Shown here in pieces: positions 46,827 to 56,401 of a DNA stretch of 64,000 bases. The translations under genes were made by a program, and so were the position numbers. The stretch is from an uncultured Gammaproteobacteria bacterium. GTDB taxonomy: Bacteria > Pseudomonadota > Gammaproteobacteria > PS1 > Pseudothioglobaceae. The notes under the pieces were generated by a model. That model saw only the letters and a list, made by a program, of their open reading frames with translations. It searched no databases and was not told the DNA's origin. The number at the start of each line of letters is the position of its first letter. Within the stretch, counting starts at the first letter, position 1. The stretch spans positions 124,001 through 188,000 of the forward strand of contig CABXIU010000001.1 of the NCBI GenBank assembly GCA_902512305.1, read 5' to 3'.

Positions 46827-47678
46827 TTACCCCACCCATGAATCCCTAGTTTTTTTTGCAGTGGCAAACAAGGCTTCTAACTTTTCACTATTTTCATCAT
46901 CTAAAGCATTTACAAGGTCATCAAGGGTCGCTTGATAGCCCTTTAAATGCCTAATAATTTGATCTTGATTTTGAAGACAAATATCTCTCCACATGATTGG
47001 ATCACCTGATGCTATCCTAGAAAAATCTTTAAAGCCACCGGCAGCGTATATTGAAGCCGTCGGGTTTTGATCGACAAGATAATTAACTAATGAAAATGCC
47101 AACATATGCGGTAGATGAGAGGTCATTCCAAGAAGTTCGTCATGCGATGCAGGATTCATAAAATCAACCTCTGCACCTACACTTCTCCAAATGTCTTCAA
47201 TTAATTTTATTTTTTCAGGCTCACTATTCTCTATCGGGGTAATAATGACCTTTTTTCCATTAAAAAGGTTTGCATCGCTAGCTTCAAAGCCACTTCTCTC
47301 CTTACCAGCAATTGGATGAGCAGGTACGAAGCAACTAGATTTTTCACCTAAAGCATTTTGCGCTATATTAACTATATTGGTTTTAGTACTGCCAACATCA
47401 GTAATAATGACATCATCAGAAATCAAAGGATTAATTTCATTAAAAATGTTTTGAAATATGCCAACAGGAGTAGCAATAACGATAATATTTGCATTATCTA
47501 CCGCTTCTTGAATATTAGTTGATAACTGATCAATGATGTTACTCTTTTTAGCCTCTTCAAGCCTTGCTTGATCTCTTCCGTACCCAAAGACGACTTTAGC
47601 CAGATTATTTTCTTTTATGGCTTTAGCGAGTGAGCCACCAATAAGTCCAACACCAATAATTGTAATTTTATTTATCAT
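46827..47678 (-). CDS. tyrA: Prephenate dehydrogenase
   Basis: Oxidatively decarboxylates prephenate (or arogenate) toward tyrosine; 283 residues, monofunctional (no chorismate mutase domain). NAD site IIGVGLIGGSLAKAIK at the start; PAHPIAGKERSGFEA and TSHLPHMLAFSLV hold the catalytic histidines. It overlaps hisC by 4 nt and precedes aroA by 8 nt. Confidence 0.94.
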   Translation of the reverse strand: MINKITIIGVGLIGGSLAKAIKENNLAKVVFGYGRDQARLEEAKKSNIIDQLSTNIQEAVDNANIIVIATPVGIFQNIFNEINPLISDDVIITDVGSTKTNIVNIAQNALGEKSSCFVPAHPIAGKERSGFEASDANLFNGKKVIITPIENSEPEKIKLIEDIWRSVGAEVDFMNPASHDELLGMTSHLPHMLAFSLVNYLVDQNPTASIYAAGGFKDFSRIASGDPIMWRDICLQNQDQIIRHLKGYQATLDDLVNALDDENSEKLEALFATAKKTRDSWVG

Positions 47679-48739
47679 AAGAGAGTTTTCAGTGCTTCAA
47701 GTAAATGCTCATTTTCAGAAGAAGTACCAATTGAAATTCTTAGGTATCCATTCATTTCAACCGGACGAACAATAACTCCTTCTTTGAGAAGGTCATTATA
47801 TATTTTCATTGCATCCTTAAACTCAACAGCAATAAAATTTGCATATGAAGGAATAAACTTTAAATTTAGGTCTTTAAAGCCCTTTATTAGCTGATTATAG
47901 CCATTAGAATTCATTGTTACTGAATCAGAGAGATACTTATCATCCTTTAGTGCAGCGATGGCAGCAACTTGTGCAGTATGATTCACATTGAATGGTTCTC
48001 TAACTCGATTGATGTAATCAACAATTAATGGACTAGATATTGAGTATCCAACACGTAAACCTGCCAAGCCATATGCTTTTGAAAAGGTACGCGTAATGAT
48101 TAGATTTTCAAATTCATTAAGCCACTTTATAGCGCTATCATCAATCTTTAAGTATTCAAAATAGGCCTGATCAAGTACAACTGGTATATTTGTTGGAGTT
48201 TGCTTTAGAAAGCTATAAACCTCATCATCACTAAGAAGTGTCCCGGTTGGATTGTTTGGGTTTGCAATATAAATCAGCTTTGTTTGCTTAGATATGAGGC
48301 TTTGCATTGAGCCCAAATCATGCTCAAAATTATTCGCTGGCGAAACAACAGCAGTAGCCCCTAAGGCCTGAGTTACCAGTGGATAGACTACAAAGGCGTA
48401 TTGAGAAAAAATAACCTCATCAGTTTTTTTTGATACAAACACTCTTGCGATTAACTCTAATAGCTCATTTGAGCCATTGCCCAATGAAATCATGCCTGAG
48501 GACACGTTATGTTTTTCAGAAATTGCTTTTTTAAGTTCAAAGCAATTGCCATCAGGATAACGATTTATATTTACAAGAGAGTCATTAATTGCTTTCTTGA
48601 CACTTTTACTTATCCCTAACGGGTTTTCATTTGAGGCAAGTTTAGAAATTTTAGTAAGGCCAAGTTCTCTCGCAAGCTCTTCAATTGGCTTTCCTCCTTG
48701 ATATGGACTCAAGCCAAGGATTGATTCACAGGCATTCAT
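47675..48739 (-). CDS. hisC: Histidinol-phosphate/aromatic aminotransferase
   Basis: PLP aminotransferase of 354 residues, class I/II. The PLP lysine is Lys221 in TRTFSKAYGLAG; ANPNNPTGTLLS binds the cofactor phosphate region. Between pheA and tyrA (4-nt overlaps with both) it most likely transaminates phenylpyruvate and hydroxyphenylpyruvate, and perhaps histidinol phosphate as well. Confidence 0.93.
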   Translation of the reverse strand: MNACESILGLSPYQGGKPIEELARELGLTKISKLASNENPLGISKSVKKAINDSLVNINRYPDGNCFELKKAISEKHNVSSGMISLGNGSNELLELIARVFVSKKTDEVIFSQYAFVVYPLVTQALGATAVVSPANNFEHDLGSMQSLISKQTKLIYIANPNNPTGTLLSDDEVYSFLKQTPTNIPVVLDQAYFEYLKIDDSAIKWLNEFENLIITRTFSKAYGLAGLRVGYSISSPLIVDYINRVREPFNVNHTAQVAAIAALKDDKYLSDSVTMNSNGYNQLIKGFKDLNLKFIPSYANFIAVEFKDAMKIYNDLLKEGVIVRPVEMNGYLRISIGTSSENEHLLEALKTLL

Positions 48740-49815
48740 AAAACTGCAACTGGGTAGGACCCTAGTATCTCCAATTTAGAAACTTTAGATTCAATTTTTG
48801 AAATAGCATCTTTGACATTTTTTTCATCCTTGTGCCCTTCTATATCAATGAAAAAGAGATATTCCCATTTAACTCCTGGAATAGGATGTCTTGCCAATTG
48901 AAGCATATTTATTTTATTGTCTTTAAAGGGCTCTAATAAATCAAAAAGTGCACCAGATTCATGTTTAGTAACAACCAGTAAAGAGGTTTTATCGTTGATG
49001 CCCTGAGGGACTTCATCTTTGCCTATCACTATGAAGCGGGTGACATTGCCTGCATTATCCTCAATATTTTTAGCAACCCTTTGAAGCCCGTAAATGTTTA
49101 AAGCAACCTTCGATGCAATAGCGGCAGCATTGGGTTCGTCCTTGACCATTCTAGCGCCTAGTGCATTTGAAGCTACAGGTCTAAGCTCAGTATTAGGGTA
49201 ATGATTTGCAAGCCATCTATGGCATTGGTCTAGAGCCTGTTGGTGAGCGTATATTACTTTAATCTCTTTAGATTGATCCTGCATCATTAGGTGATGTGCA
49301 ACAGCAATCTCTACCTCACCACAAACGTTTAAGTCATGGCTATAGAGCATATCAAGAGAAGTGCCAATTACGCCATTTGATGAATTTTCAATTGGAACCA
49401 CTCCGTATTGCGCATTATCCGTCTCAACTTGATGAAAAATTTCATCAACTGTTCCACAGTCAAGTGGCGATACACCATGACCAAAGTGCTTAAGTGCTGC
49501 TTCCTGAGTAAATGTCCCTTCAGGACCTAAAAAAGCAATTTTTAGGGGTTGCTCAAGAGCAAGGCAAGCTGACATGATTTCTCTAAAAATGAGTGCAATA
49601 TCTTTGTCCTTAAGAAGACTTTTATTTCTTTGAATGACTCGACTTAAAACTTCAGCCTCTCTCTCTGGACGATAGAAAGCAGTTTGAGTGTTTGATTCCT
49701 GCTTAGCAAGTGCTACTTTAGCAGCAAGATCCGCACGCTCAGAAATTAGAAGCTGAATCTTTTGATCCAGTTCATCAATCTCTGATCTTAAATTTTCAAG
49801 TGAATTGCTTTTCAT
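48736..49815 (-). CDS. pheA: Bifunctional chorismate mutase/prephenate dehydratase
   Basis: 359 residues in three parts: AroQ chorismate mutase (~1-85, LRSEIDELDQKIQLLISERA), prephenate dehydratase (~92-270, AFLGPEGTFTQEAAL, and NVTRFIVIG) and an ACT regulatory domain (~280-359). ACT implies feedback by phenylalanine. It heads pheA-hisC-tyrA-aroA. I found no Phe-rich leader peptide upstream, so attenuation of the E. coli kind is unlikely. Confidence 0.96.
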   Translation of the reverse strand: MKSNSLENLRSEIDELDQKIQLLISERADLAAKVALAKQESNTQTAFYRPEREAEVLSRVIQRNKSLLKDKDIALIFREIMSACLALEQPLKIAFLGPEGTFTQEAALKHFGHGVSPLDCGTVDEIFHQVETDNAQYGVVPIENSSNGVIGTSLDMLYSHDLNVCGEVEIAVAHHLMMQDQSKEIKVIYAHQQALDQCHRWLANHYPNTELRPVASNALGARMVKDEPNAAAIASKVALNIYGLQRVAKNIEDNAGNVTRFIVIGKDEVPQGINDKTSLLVVTKHESGALFDLLEPFKDNKINMLQLARHPIPGVKWEYLFFIDIEGHKDEKNVKDAISKIESKVSKLEILGSYPVAVL

Positions 49816-49924
49816 TGCATGCAGTTTAAATTAAATCTTTTCGGGGTATTTTACCTAAGACTGATAGTACTTCAAAGTATTGTTATTATTAAGTTTATGA
49901 AACAATAATCGAATGAATTAATTA

Positions 49925-49953
49925 TTACACATCAAATAAAAAAAAGATATAAT
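49925..49953 (+). promoter_or_regulatory. Promoter for riboswitch-cobO
   Basis: A consensus -10 TATAAT (49948-49953) with a TTACA-containing -35 17 bp upstream. Initiation would fall at ~49960, right at the first base of the riboswitch P1 stem. Confidence 0.6.
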
Positions 49954-49960
49954 TTCCTAA

Positions 49961-50043
49961 AATTTGGTTATGGAAGTTGGTGTGAGTCCAACACTGCCCT
50001 CGCAACGGTATTTCTTAAAGAAGAGTCCGATACATCCCAAATT
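49961..50043 (+). promoter_or_regulatory. Cobalamin riboswitch (short form)
   Basis: P1 is AATTTGG (49961-49967) with CCAAATT (50037-50043). Inside are GTTGG-TGTGAGT-CCAAC, the TGCC-CTCGCAAC-GGTA hairpin whose loop is the kissing partner, and a B12-box-like AGAGTCCGATACATCCC. At ~83 nt it lacks the peripheral arms of the ~200-nt class I form, like the Cbl-II/AdoCbl-variant RNAs common in marine bacteria. A G-rich/C-rich hairpin (50062-50120) before the start codon is the probable expression platform for the adenosyltransferase. Confidence 0.85.
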
Positions 50044-50143
50044 CGTTTACTTAATACTACGATGGGTGGTGAGTTAAGGTATTGCTTATAAGCGATTCTT
50101 ACCTCTAAATCCCCCTTTTAATTCTTATTTATAGGTTTTAAAT

Positions 50144-50737
50144 ATGACGGATAAAAGTTATAAAAAACGCATGCAACGCAAAAAAGAATACATTGATTCC
50201 AGAATCGATCAGGCAAATATTGATAAAGGAATCATTGTTCTTCTAACTGGTAATGGTAAGGGTAAATCATCATCAGCTATGGGGATGATCTGTAGATCAC
50301 TTGGTTATGACATGAAAGTGGCTCTTGTTCGTTTCTTAAAGGGTGATCAACAAACAGGAGAAGATCTTTTTTTAGAAAATCATCCAAATATTGTTTCAGC
50401 TCATATGAAAAGTGGCTTTACCTGGGATACGCAGGATCAGGAGTTAGATAAGATAAAAGCAAGGGAAACTTGGACAGAGGCTAAGCAATTTCTACAAAAT
50501 CCTGAAATAGCTGTTGTTGTACTTGATGAAATAACCTACATGATTAACTATAACTATCTTGATGAATCTGAAATATTGGATTCATTAGCAAATAGACCTA
50601 AAGATCAACATGTCGTGATAACTGGAAGAGCTGCTAGCCAGGGCTTGATTGATGCTTCAGATACAGTGAGTGAAGTTGAGGATGTAAAACACGCTTTTAG
50701 GGCCAATATCAGAGCACAAAAAGGTATTGATTTATAG
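50144..50737 (+). CDS. cobO: Corrinoid adenosyltransferase (CobA/BtuR family)
   Basis: Adenosylates cob(I)alamin/cobyrinate derivatives; 197 residues (E. coli BtuR 196). The ATP loop is TGNGKGKSSSAMG (36-43), the rest including DEITYMINYNYLD and ITGRAASQGLIDASDTVSEVEDVKHAF is canonical. Control by the cobalamin riboswitch just upstream supports a B12 role. Whether the organism makes or salvages B12 cannot be told here. It is convergent with radA (4 nt gap). Confidence 0.96.
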   Translation: MTDKSYKKRMQRKKEYIDSRIDQANIDKGIIVLLTGNGKGKSSSAMGMICRSLGYDMKVALVRFLKGDQQTGEDLFLENHPNIVSAHMKSGFTWDTQDQELDKIKARETWTEAKQFLQNPEIAVVVLDEITYMINYNYLDESEILDSLANRPKDQHVVITGRAASQGLIDASDTVSEVEDVKHAFRANIRAQKGIDL

Positions 50738-50741
50738 ATTA

Positions 50742-52103
50742 TTAGCTATTTTCAAGTAAATATTGTATGGCTTGAAATAAATACCCAACGGATACAATTT
50801 TCATACCTTTAATGCTTTTCTTAGGCTTATTTCCTTTCGGTATGATGGCAAGCTCAAAGCCTTGTTTTTGAGCTTCTGAGAGCCTTTCTTGGGCATTATA
50901 AACCGGCCTGACTTCGCCAGTCAGCCCTACTTCACCAAAGGCAATCCAATTACTTGGAATAACCTTATCTCTTAAGCTTGAGACTATAGCAAGCATTACA
51001 ACAAGGTCAGATGCGGTTTCGCTCACCTTAATTCCGCCAACTACATTAATAAATACGTCTTGATCGAAGGTTGCAATCCCTGAATGTTTATGGAGAATTG
51101 CTAACTGAAGTGCTAGTCTATTGTGATCTAAACCTACGCTTACACGCTTTGGAGTTCCATTTGTCTGATCAACTAGTGCTTGAATCTCAATCAAAAGAGG
51201 TCTTGTAGCCTCTCTAGTGACCATGACCATTGAACCAGAGGATGGATTCTCCTGATTTGATAGAAAAATTGAGGATGGATTACTGACTTGCTGAAGTCCC
51301 TTTTCACTCATTGCAAAAACGCTTATCTCGTTGACCGCTCCAAAGCGATTTTTTACTGCTCTAATGACTCGATAACGACCTCCTGGATCTCCCTCAAAGT
51401 ACAAAACTGCATCAACCATATGCTCAAGTATTCTTGGTCCCGCAAGCGCTCCACCCTTTGTCACATGGCCAATCATCAATAAAATCGTGTTTGTTTGTTT
51501 AGCATATTGAGTAAGCTGAGCAGCACAATCTCTTACCTGGGTCACTGAACCTGGAGCTGAGGTTGATAAATCAGTTACCATAGTCTGAATAGAGTCAATT
51601 ACAATAACCTTGGGCTCAACATCTTTTAAAAGTTTAAGTATTTTCTCTAAGTGAGTTTCACCAATAAAAAGAATATCTTCCTTAATATTTAATCTAACTG
51701 ATCTCTCACTTACCTGTTCCGCAGATTCCTCTCCACTTACATACAGAGTAGTGTTGTCTTTGTTTAAGGTAGCTAAAGCTTGAAGAATAAGGGTTGATTT
51801 ACCAATTCCCGGATCGCCTCCAATAAGAACAACTGACCCATCAACTAGACCTCCACCTAAAGTACGATCAAGCTCAGTAAGGCCAGTTGATAATCGATCT
51901 TTATTTTGAGATTTAACTTCAGTTAAGCTTTGAACTTTTGATGCAGGAAGGTCTTTTAGGCTATCTGGCTTAGAAGATGTGGCTTGAGACATGACAATCT
52001 CTTCTAAGGTATTCCATTCTTTACAATCTAAGCATTGACCAGCCCACTGATGGTGAGAGGCGCCACACTCTCGGCATACAAACTCAACTTTTGTTTTAGC
52101 CAT
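50742..52103 (-). CDS. radA: DNA repair protein RadA (Sms)
   Basis: DnaB-like branch-migration helicase for recombination; 453 residues (E. coli 460). N-terminal zinc finger with four cysteines (CRECGASHHQWAGQCLDC), Walker A GGDPGIGKST, RadA-specific KNRFG motif, and C-terminal Lon-like domain. It lies 4 nt after nrdR in glyA-nrdR-radA. Confidence 0.97.
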   Translation of the reverse strand: MAKTKVEFVCRECGASHHQWAGQCLDCKEWNTLEEIVMSQATSSKPDSLKDLPASKVQSLTEVKSQNKDRLSTGLTELDRTLGGGLVDGSVVLIGGDPGIGKSTLILQALATLNKDNTTLYVSGEESAEQVSERSVRLNIKEDILFIGETHLEKILKLLKDVEPKVIVIDSIQTMVTDLSTSAPGSVTQVRDCAAQLTQYAKQTNTILLMIGHVTKGGALAGPRILEHMVDAVLYFEGDPGGRYRVIRAVKNRFGAVNEISVFAMSEKGLQQVSNPSSIFLSNQENPSSGSMVMVTREATRPLLIEIQALVDQTNGTPKRVSVGLDHNRLALQLAILHKHSGIATFDQDVFINVVGGIKVSETASDLVVMLAIVSSLRDKVIPSNWIAFGEVGLTGEVRPVYNAQERLSEAQKQGFELAIIPKGNKPKKSIKGMKIVSVGYLFQAIQYLLENS

Positions 52104-52107
52104 AAGA

Positions 52108-52560
52108 TTACTTTTTCATTAATTTGTCAATTTCGCTTTTAAACGCCTCAATATCTTGAAATTGTCTATAAACTGAGGCAAAACGAATGTAGGCAACTTC
52201 ATCCAGCGCTCTAAGCTCCTCCATGACCCATTCGCCAAGAGTTGATGAAGGCACCTCTCTATCATTTTGCGCCATTAATTTTCTTTGAATCTTTTGAATT
52301 GCAGTTTCTATTTTTGAGATTTCAACGGGTCTTTTTTCGAGCGCTTTTAATAAGCCATAGCGAAGCTTGTCTTCACTGAAGGTTTGTCTGGAATCATCAC
52401 TTTTAATCAGCCTAGGAAGATTTAAATCAACGGTTTCCCTCGTTGAATGCCTTTCACCACAAGCGATACACTCTCTTCTTCTACGAACTTGTGAGCCATC
52501 ATCTAGGAGCCTAGTATCTAAAACCTTGGTGTCATCTGATTGACAAAAAGGACACCGCAT
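52108..52560 (-). CDS. nrdR: Transcriptional repressor NrdR
   Basis: Represses ribonucleotide reductase genes when dATP/ATP are bound. 150 residues (E. coli 149). Zinc ribbon Cys3, Cys6, Cys31, Cys34 with RRRREC; ATP-cone ~49-139. Its targets probably include the nrdA promoter in this window (17303-17350). It sits 5 nt after glyA. Confidence 0.98.
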   Translation of the reverse strand: MRCPFCQSDDTKVLDTRLLDDGSQVRRRRECIACGERHSTRETVDLNLPRLIKSDDSRQTFSEDKLRYGLLKALEKRPVEISKIETAIQKIQRKLMAQNDREVPSSTLGEWVMEELRALDEVAYIRFASVYRQFQDIEAFKSEIDKLMKK

Positions 52561-52565
52561 ACAAG

Positions 52566-53819
52566 CTACTTATAAACTGGAAATCTTGAGCAAAGCTCTT
52601 CAACTTTTGCTCTAACTTCGTTGACTACATCAGGATTCTCAATATCATCACAAATATCGCATATCCAATTTGTAATATCTTTGCACTCAGACTCACCAAA
52701 TCCACGGGTTGTTGCAGCAGGTGTTCCAATTCTAATTCCACTCGTTACAAATGGAGATTGAGGGTCATTAGGGACTGAATTTTTGTTGACTGTTATGTGA
52801 GCAGAGCCTAGTGTTGCATCAACCGCTTTCCCAGTTAATCCTTGCTCTATAAAGCTTACCAAGAAAACATGGTTATCTGTTCCACCAGAAACTACATCGT
52901 AGCCTCTTTCCATAAAGACACTAGCCATAGCTCTTGCATTTTTTACAACCTGTTTCTGATAAGATTTAAAGTCATCACTTAAAGCCTCTTTAAAGGCTAC
53001 AGCTTTAGCTGCAATAATGTGCATCAATGGGCCGCCTTGAATTCCAGGGAAAATAGCTGAATTTAGTTTTTTCTCTATCTCTTCGTTAGCTCTGGATAAA
53101 ATTAGCCCGCCACGAGGACCTCTTAGAGTTTTGTGAGTTGTTGTTGTGCAAACATCAGCAATATTGATTGGTGACGGATAGTCTCCAGTAGCAATGAGAC
53201 CTGCAACATGAGCCATATCAACAAGTAAATATGCACCAACCATATCAGCAACATCTCTAAAGCGTTGCCAATCTATTACTCTTGAGTAAGCAGAGAAACC
53301 AGCAATCACCATTTTAGGCTTATGTTCTTTAGCTAATCTTTCGACCTCATCATAATCAATCTCTCCTGTTGATTCATCAAGGCCATACTGGATTGCATTG
53401 AAATTTTTACCTGAGAAAGATGGTGCTGCTCCATGCGTTAGGTGCCCCCCATGAGCTAAGCTCATACCCAGTATCGTATCTCCAGGAACAAGAAGCGCTT
53501 GAAATACAGCAGCATTTGCTGAAGAGCCAGAGTGGGGCTGAACATTTACATAGGCCGCCCCAAATAATTCTTTAGCTCTACTGATGGCCAAATCTTCCGC
53601 CATATCTACATGTTCACAGCCACCATAGTAACGTTTAGATGGATACCCTTCTGCATATTTATTAGTCAACTGAGATCCTTGAGCAGTCATCACCGCTGGG
53701 GAAGTGTAGTTTTCTGATGCAATCAACTCGATGTGTGCTTCTTGCCTTAACTCTTCCGCATTAATTACTTTTGCGATGTCAGAATCAACTTCATTTAATG
53801 TAAGATTTTTGTCAAACAT
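52566..53819 (-). CDS. glyA: Serine hydroxymethyltransferase
   Basis: Interconverts serine and glycine with tetrahydrofolate, supplying methylene-THF for ThyA. 417 residues, the E. coli length. PLP Lys230 is in [28 protein letters not shown] and [12 protein letters not shown] are classic. It heads glyA-nrdR-radA. No glycine riboswitch is visible in the 172 bp upstream. Confidence 0.98.
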   Translation of the reverse strand: MFDKNLTLNEVDSDIAKVINAEELRQEAHIELIASENYTSPAVMTAQGSQLTNKYAEGYPSKRYYGGCEHVDMAEDLAISRAKELFGAAYVNVQPHSGSSANAAVFQALLVPGDTILGMSLAHGGHLTHGAAPSFSGKNFNAIQYGLDESTGEIDYDEVERLAKEHKPKMVIAGFSAYSRVIDWQRFRDVADMVGAYLLVDMAHVAGLIATGDYPSPINIADVCTTTTHKTLRGPRGGLILSRANEEIEKKLNSAIFPGIQGGPLMHIIAAKAVAFKEALSDDFKSYQKQVVKNARAMASVFMERGYDVVSGGTDNHVFLVSFIEQGLTGKAVDATLGSAHITVNKNSVPNDPQSPFVTSGIRIGTPAATTRGFGESECKDITNWICDICDDIENPDVVNEVRAKVEELCSRFPVYK

Positions 53820-53991
53820 GGGGACTTCCTGAAAAGATGAAAAAACGGTATTTTACGGACTTATTTTAACAAGAATAATACTTAATTACTTTTTTTTTAC
53901 AAATCATATATTTTGATAATTGCATAGCCTCATAAGAGCAAATATTTTTTTTCCGGTGGTAAAATTTGCGCTTTAATCTCATAATCATCAA

Positions 53992-55278
53992 ATGAAAGTT
54001 ATCGTTTTAGGTGCAGGTGTTATCGGCACAACCTCTGCCTATTTCTTAGCCAAGCAAGGTCATGATGTGACTGTTTTAGATAGACAAGAGAGCGTTGCTA
54101 TGGAAACTAGTCATGCGAATGCAGGCTGTTTATCCTATGGATTTTCTTCACCCTGGGCCTCACCTGGACTTCCATTGAATTTATTGAAATGGTTTTTAAC
54201 TGGGCGATCTCCGTTAGTCATCAATCCAAACATAAGCATAGAGACAATCAAGTTTTTATATCGAATGTATAAAAACTGCAATTCAAAAAGCTACGAAATC
54301 AATAAAAGTCGCATGCTTAGACTTGCTAATTATTCTCGACAGGCCCTCTTAGAAATTGAGTCAGATTTTGATATTCAATATGAGCAGAGAAGGCAAGGAT
54401 CACTTCAACTTTTTTGGGACACAAAAGAGATTGAGAAAGCTAAAAGAGATATTTCAATATTAGAAAAATTCAACATCCATTATGAACTTCTAGATACTGA
54501 AGGCTGCGTTGAAGCTGAACCAGGATTGAAATATGTAAAAAATAAACTCTCTGGTGGACTTCGCTTTAATAATGACTTTACTGGAAATTGCTACCTTTTC
54601 TCAAATGAAATCTATAAAAAATGTATTGAAATGGGTGTAAATTTTGAATTCAATACTGAAATTAAATCCATAAAAATTAATAATAATAAAATCTCTTCAG
54701 TTTTAACCAGCGAAGGAGAATTTAAAGCAGATTGTTATTCTGTCTCCCTTGGAAGTTATTCCACTAAAATCCTTTCACAAGTCGGTATTAAAACCCCTAT
54801 TTATCCCGTTAAGGGTTATTCAATCACGCTTCCTGTTTTAACTGATCAAGACGCGCCTCAATCAACAATAATGGATGAAAAGAATAAAATTGCCATCACA
54901 AGACTGGGAGACAGAATAAGAGTCGCTGGAATGGCTCATTTAACCGATTTTGATAAAAACTTGAGAACAAAATCTCTAGAGTCATTAAAAAGTGGCTTAG
55001 ATCTCGTATTTCCTAAGAGTTATGAGCCTTCTGAAAATCTTAATTATTGGACAGGTTTTCGTCCAAGTACACCTGATGGAACGCCCATTATTGGCCCTAC
55101 ACCCTATAGCAACTTATATCTTAATACAGGACACGGAACACTTGGATGGACAATGTCTTCAGGTTCTGGCAAACTGTTAGCTGATATCGTTTCAGGAAAT
55201 CAACCTGAAATCTCTATCGAAGGGATTGATATGAATCGATACAGTTTTTCAAATAAGACACGAAAAAATTATGGCTAG
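53992..55278 (+). CDS. dadA: FAD-dependent D-amino-acid dehydrogenase
   Basis: Oxidises D-amino acids to 2-oxo acids, passing electrons to the respiratory chain. 428 residues (E. coli DadA 432). N-terminal FAD fold VLGAGVIGTTSAYFLAKQG, then TSHANAGCLSYGFSSPWASPG typical of DadA, and the C-terminal GFRPSTPDGTPIIGP and LNTGHGTLGWTMSSGSG. It overlaps alr by 8 nt, the dadA-dadX arrangement for alanine catabolism, and begins a five-gene run to 58203. A TAAAAT -10-like site lies ~28 nt upstream. Confidence 0.93.
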   Translation: MKVIVLGAGVIGTTSAYFLAKQGHDVTVLDRQESVAMETSHANAGCLSYGFSSPWASPGLPLNLLKWFLTGRSPLVINPNISIETIKFLYRMYKNCNSKSYEINKSRMLRLANYSRQALLEIESDFDIQYEQRRQGSLQLFWDTKEIEKAKRDISILEKFNIHYELLDTEGCVEAEPGLKYVKNKLSGGLRFNNDFTGNCYLFSNEIYKKCIEMGVNFEFNTEIKSIKINNNKISSVLTSEGEFKADCYSVSLGSYSTKILSQVGIKTPIYPVKGYSITLPVLTDQDAPQSTIMDEKNKIAITRLGDRIRVAGMAHLTDFDKNLRTKSLESLKSGLDLVFPKSYEPSENLNYWTGFRPSTPDGTPIIGPTPYSNLYLNTGHGTLGWTMSSGSGKLLADIVSGNQPEISIEGIDMNRYSFSNKTRKNYG

Positions 55279-56350
55279 GAATTGTATTGCATCCATTAAT
55301 CTTGATGCAATTAAAAAAAACTATCTTTACGCAAAATCTTTATCTCCTAGATCTAAGGCCATAGCCATTATTAAAGCCAATGCCTATGGCCATGGTGCAG
55401 TTAAAGTTGCTAAACATTTAAAAGACTGTGCTGATTGTTACGGCGTTGCTTGCTCTGAAGAGGCTTTAGAGTTAAGAAATTCAGGCATTTCTAGCACTCC
55501 CATCTTGCTTTTAGAGGGAATTTTTGAAGAATCTGAGTTAAACCTTGTAGATAAGCATAATCTTTGGATGGTAGTCTGTAACGACAACCAGCTACAATGG
55601 ATTCTTAAAAGCAAACCAAGTCATAAGTTTGATGTTTTTGTGAAGATTGATTCAGGTATGGGGCGCCTTGGATTTCAAGAGAAAGGCTCGAATAAAGCAA
55701 TAAACTCTTTAGAAAATTCTAGCAATGTTAAAAACATTACCTTAATGACTCATTTTTCAAGTGCTGATAATCAAAATAGCCCTTCAACAATAAACCAAAT
55801 AGAACAATTCAATAATATTATTGACTCAAATCAAAATAATACCTCACTGGCAAATTCAGCGGCTTTGATGGTTTTTGAAAAGGCTCATAGTGAATATACG
55901 CGACCTGGAATTATGCTCTATGGCTCATCTCCATTTCCTTATAGTGAAAAATTTAAAGACTTATCTCCAGCAATGACGCTTCAATCTTCTCTCATATCTA
56001 TTAAAGAATTTAAATCAGGACAGAGCATTGGATATGGTGAACGCTATGTCTGCAAGGAAGATACGCTTATTGGAGTTGTAGCCATTGGTTATGCTGATGG
56101 ATACCCCAGAAGTGCTCAAGATGGCACTCCAGTATTTATAAATGGAGGCATTGCAAGAGTAGCTGGAAGAGTTTCCATGGATATGATTACAATCAATCTA
56201 AAAGGTATCAAAAACCCTCAAATTGGAGATTGTGTAGAACTTTTTGGAGAAAATGTTTCTATTGATGAAGTGGCTGAAAATTGTAATACAATCTCTTATG
56301 AAATATTCTCACAAATTACCAATCGAGTTTATAAAACTTATGTTTCATAG
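55271..56350 (+). CDS. alr: Alanine racemase
   Basis: PLP enzyme of 359 residues (E. coli Alr 359). PLP Lys35 is in IIKANAYGHG and the second catalytic residue Tyr255 in SIGYGERY, both at E. coli positions. With DadA it would convert L- to D-alanine for oxidation (DadX role), and it may also supply D-Ala for peptidoglycan. It is followed after 51 nt by the PhyH-type gene. Confidence 0.95.
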   Translation: MARNCIASINLDAIKKNYLYAKSLSPRSKAIAIIKANAYGHGAVKVAKHLKDCADCYGVACSEEALELRNSGISSTPILLLEGIFEESELNLVDKHNLWMVVCNDNQLQWILKSKPSHKFDVFVKIDSGMGRLGFQEKGSNKAINSLENSSNVKNITLMTHFSSADNQNSPSTINQIEQFNNIIDSNQNNTSLANSAALMVFEKAHSEYTRPGIMLYGSSPFPYSEKFKDLSPAMTLQSSLISIKEFKSGQSIGYGERYVCKEDTLIGVVAIGYADGYPRSAQDGTPVFINGGIARVAGRVSMDMITINLKGIKNPQIGDCVELFGENVSIDEVAENCNTISYEIFSQITNRVYKTYVS

Positions 56351-56401
56351 TTTTTAAAATGCTAATATAATTCAAGTCATTATTCATTAATCACCTATTA
56401 A

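Larger units (their letters stand above)
49816..50143. other. 328-bp divergent intergenic region, pheA/cobO
   Basis: Left ~100 bp: AT-rich pheA upstream sequence without a leader peptide. Right ~220 bp: cobO promoter, cobalamin riboswitch and its expression platform. No additional gene. Confidence 0.7.

Noticed and set aside
49816-49947. Phe leader peptide/attenuator before pheA
   Set aside because: No small frame rich in Phe codons and no terminator hairpin found there.
53820-53991. Glycine riboswitch upstream of glyA
   Set aside because: No GGAGAG/glycine aptamer core was found on either strand; the gap is simple AT-rich promoter sequence.
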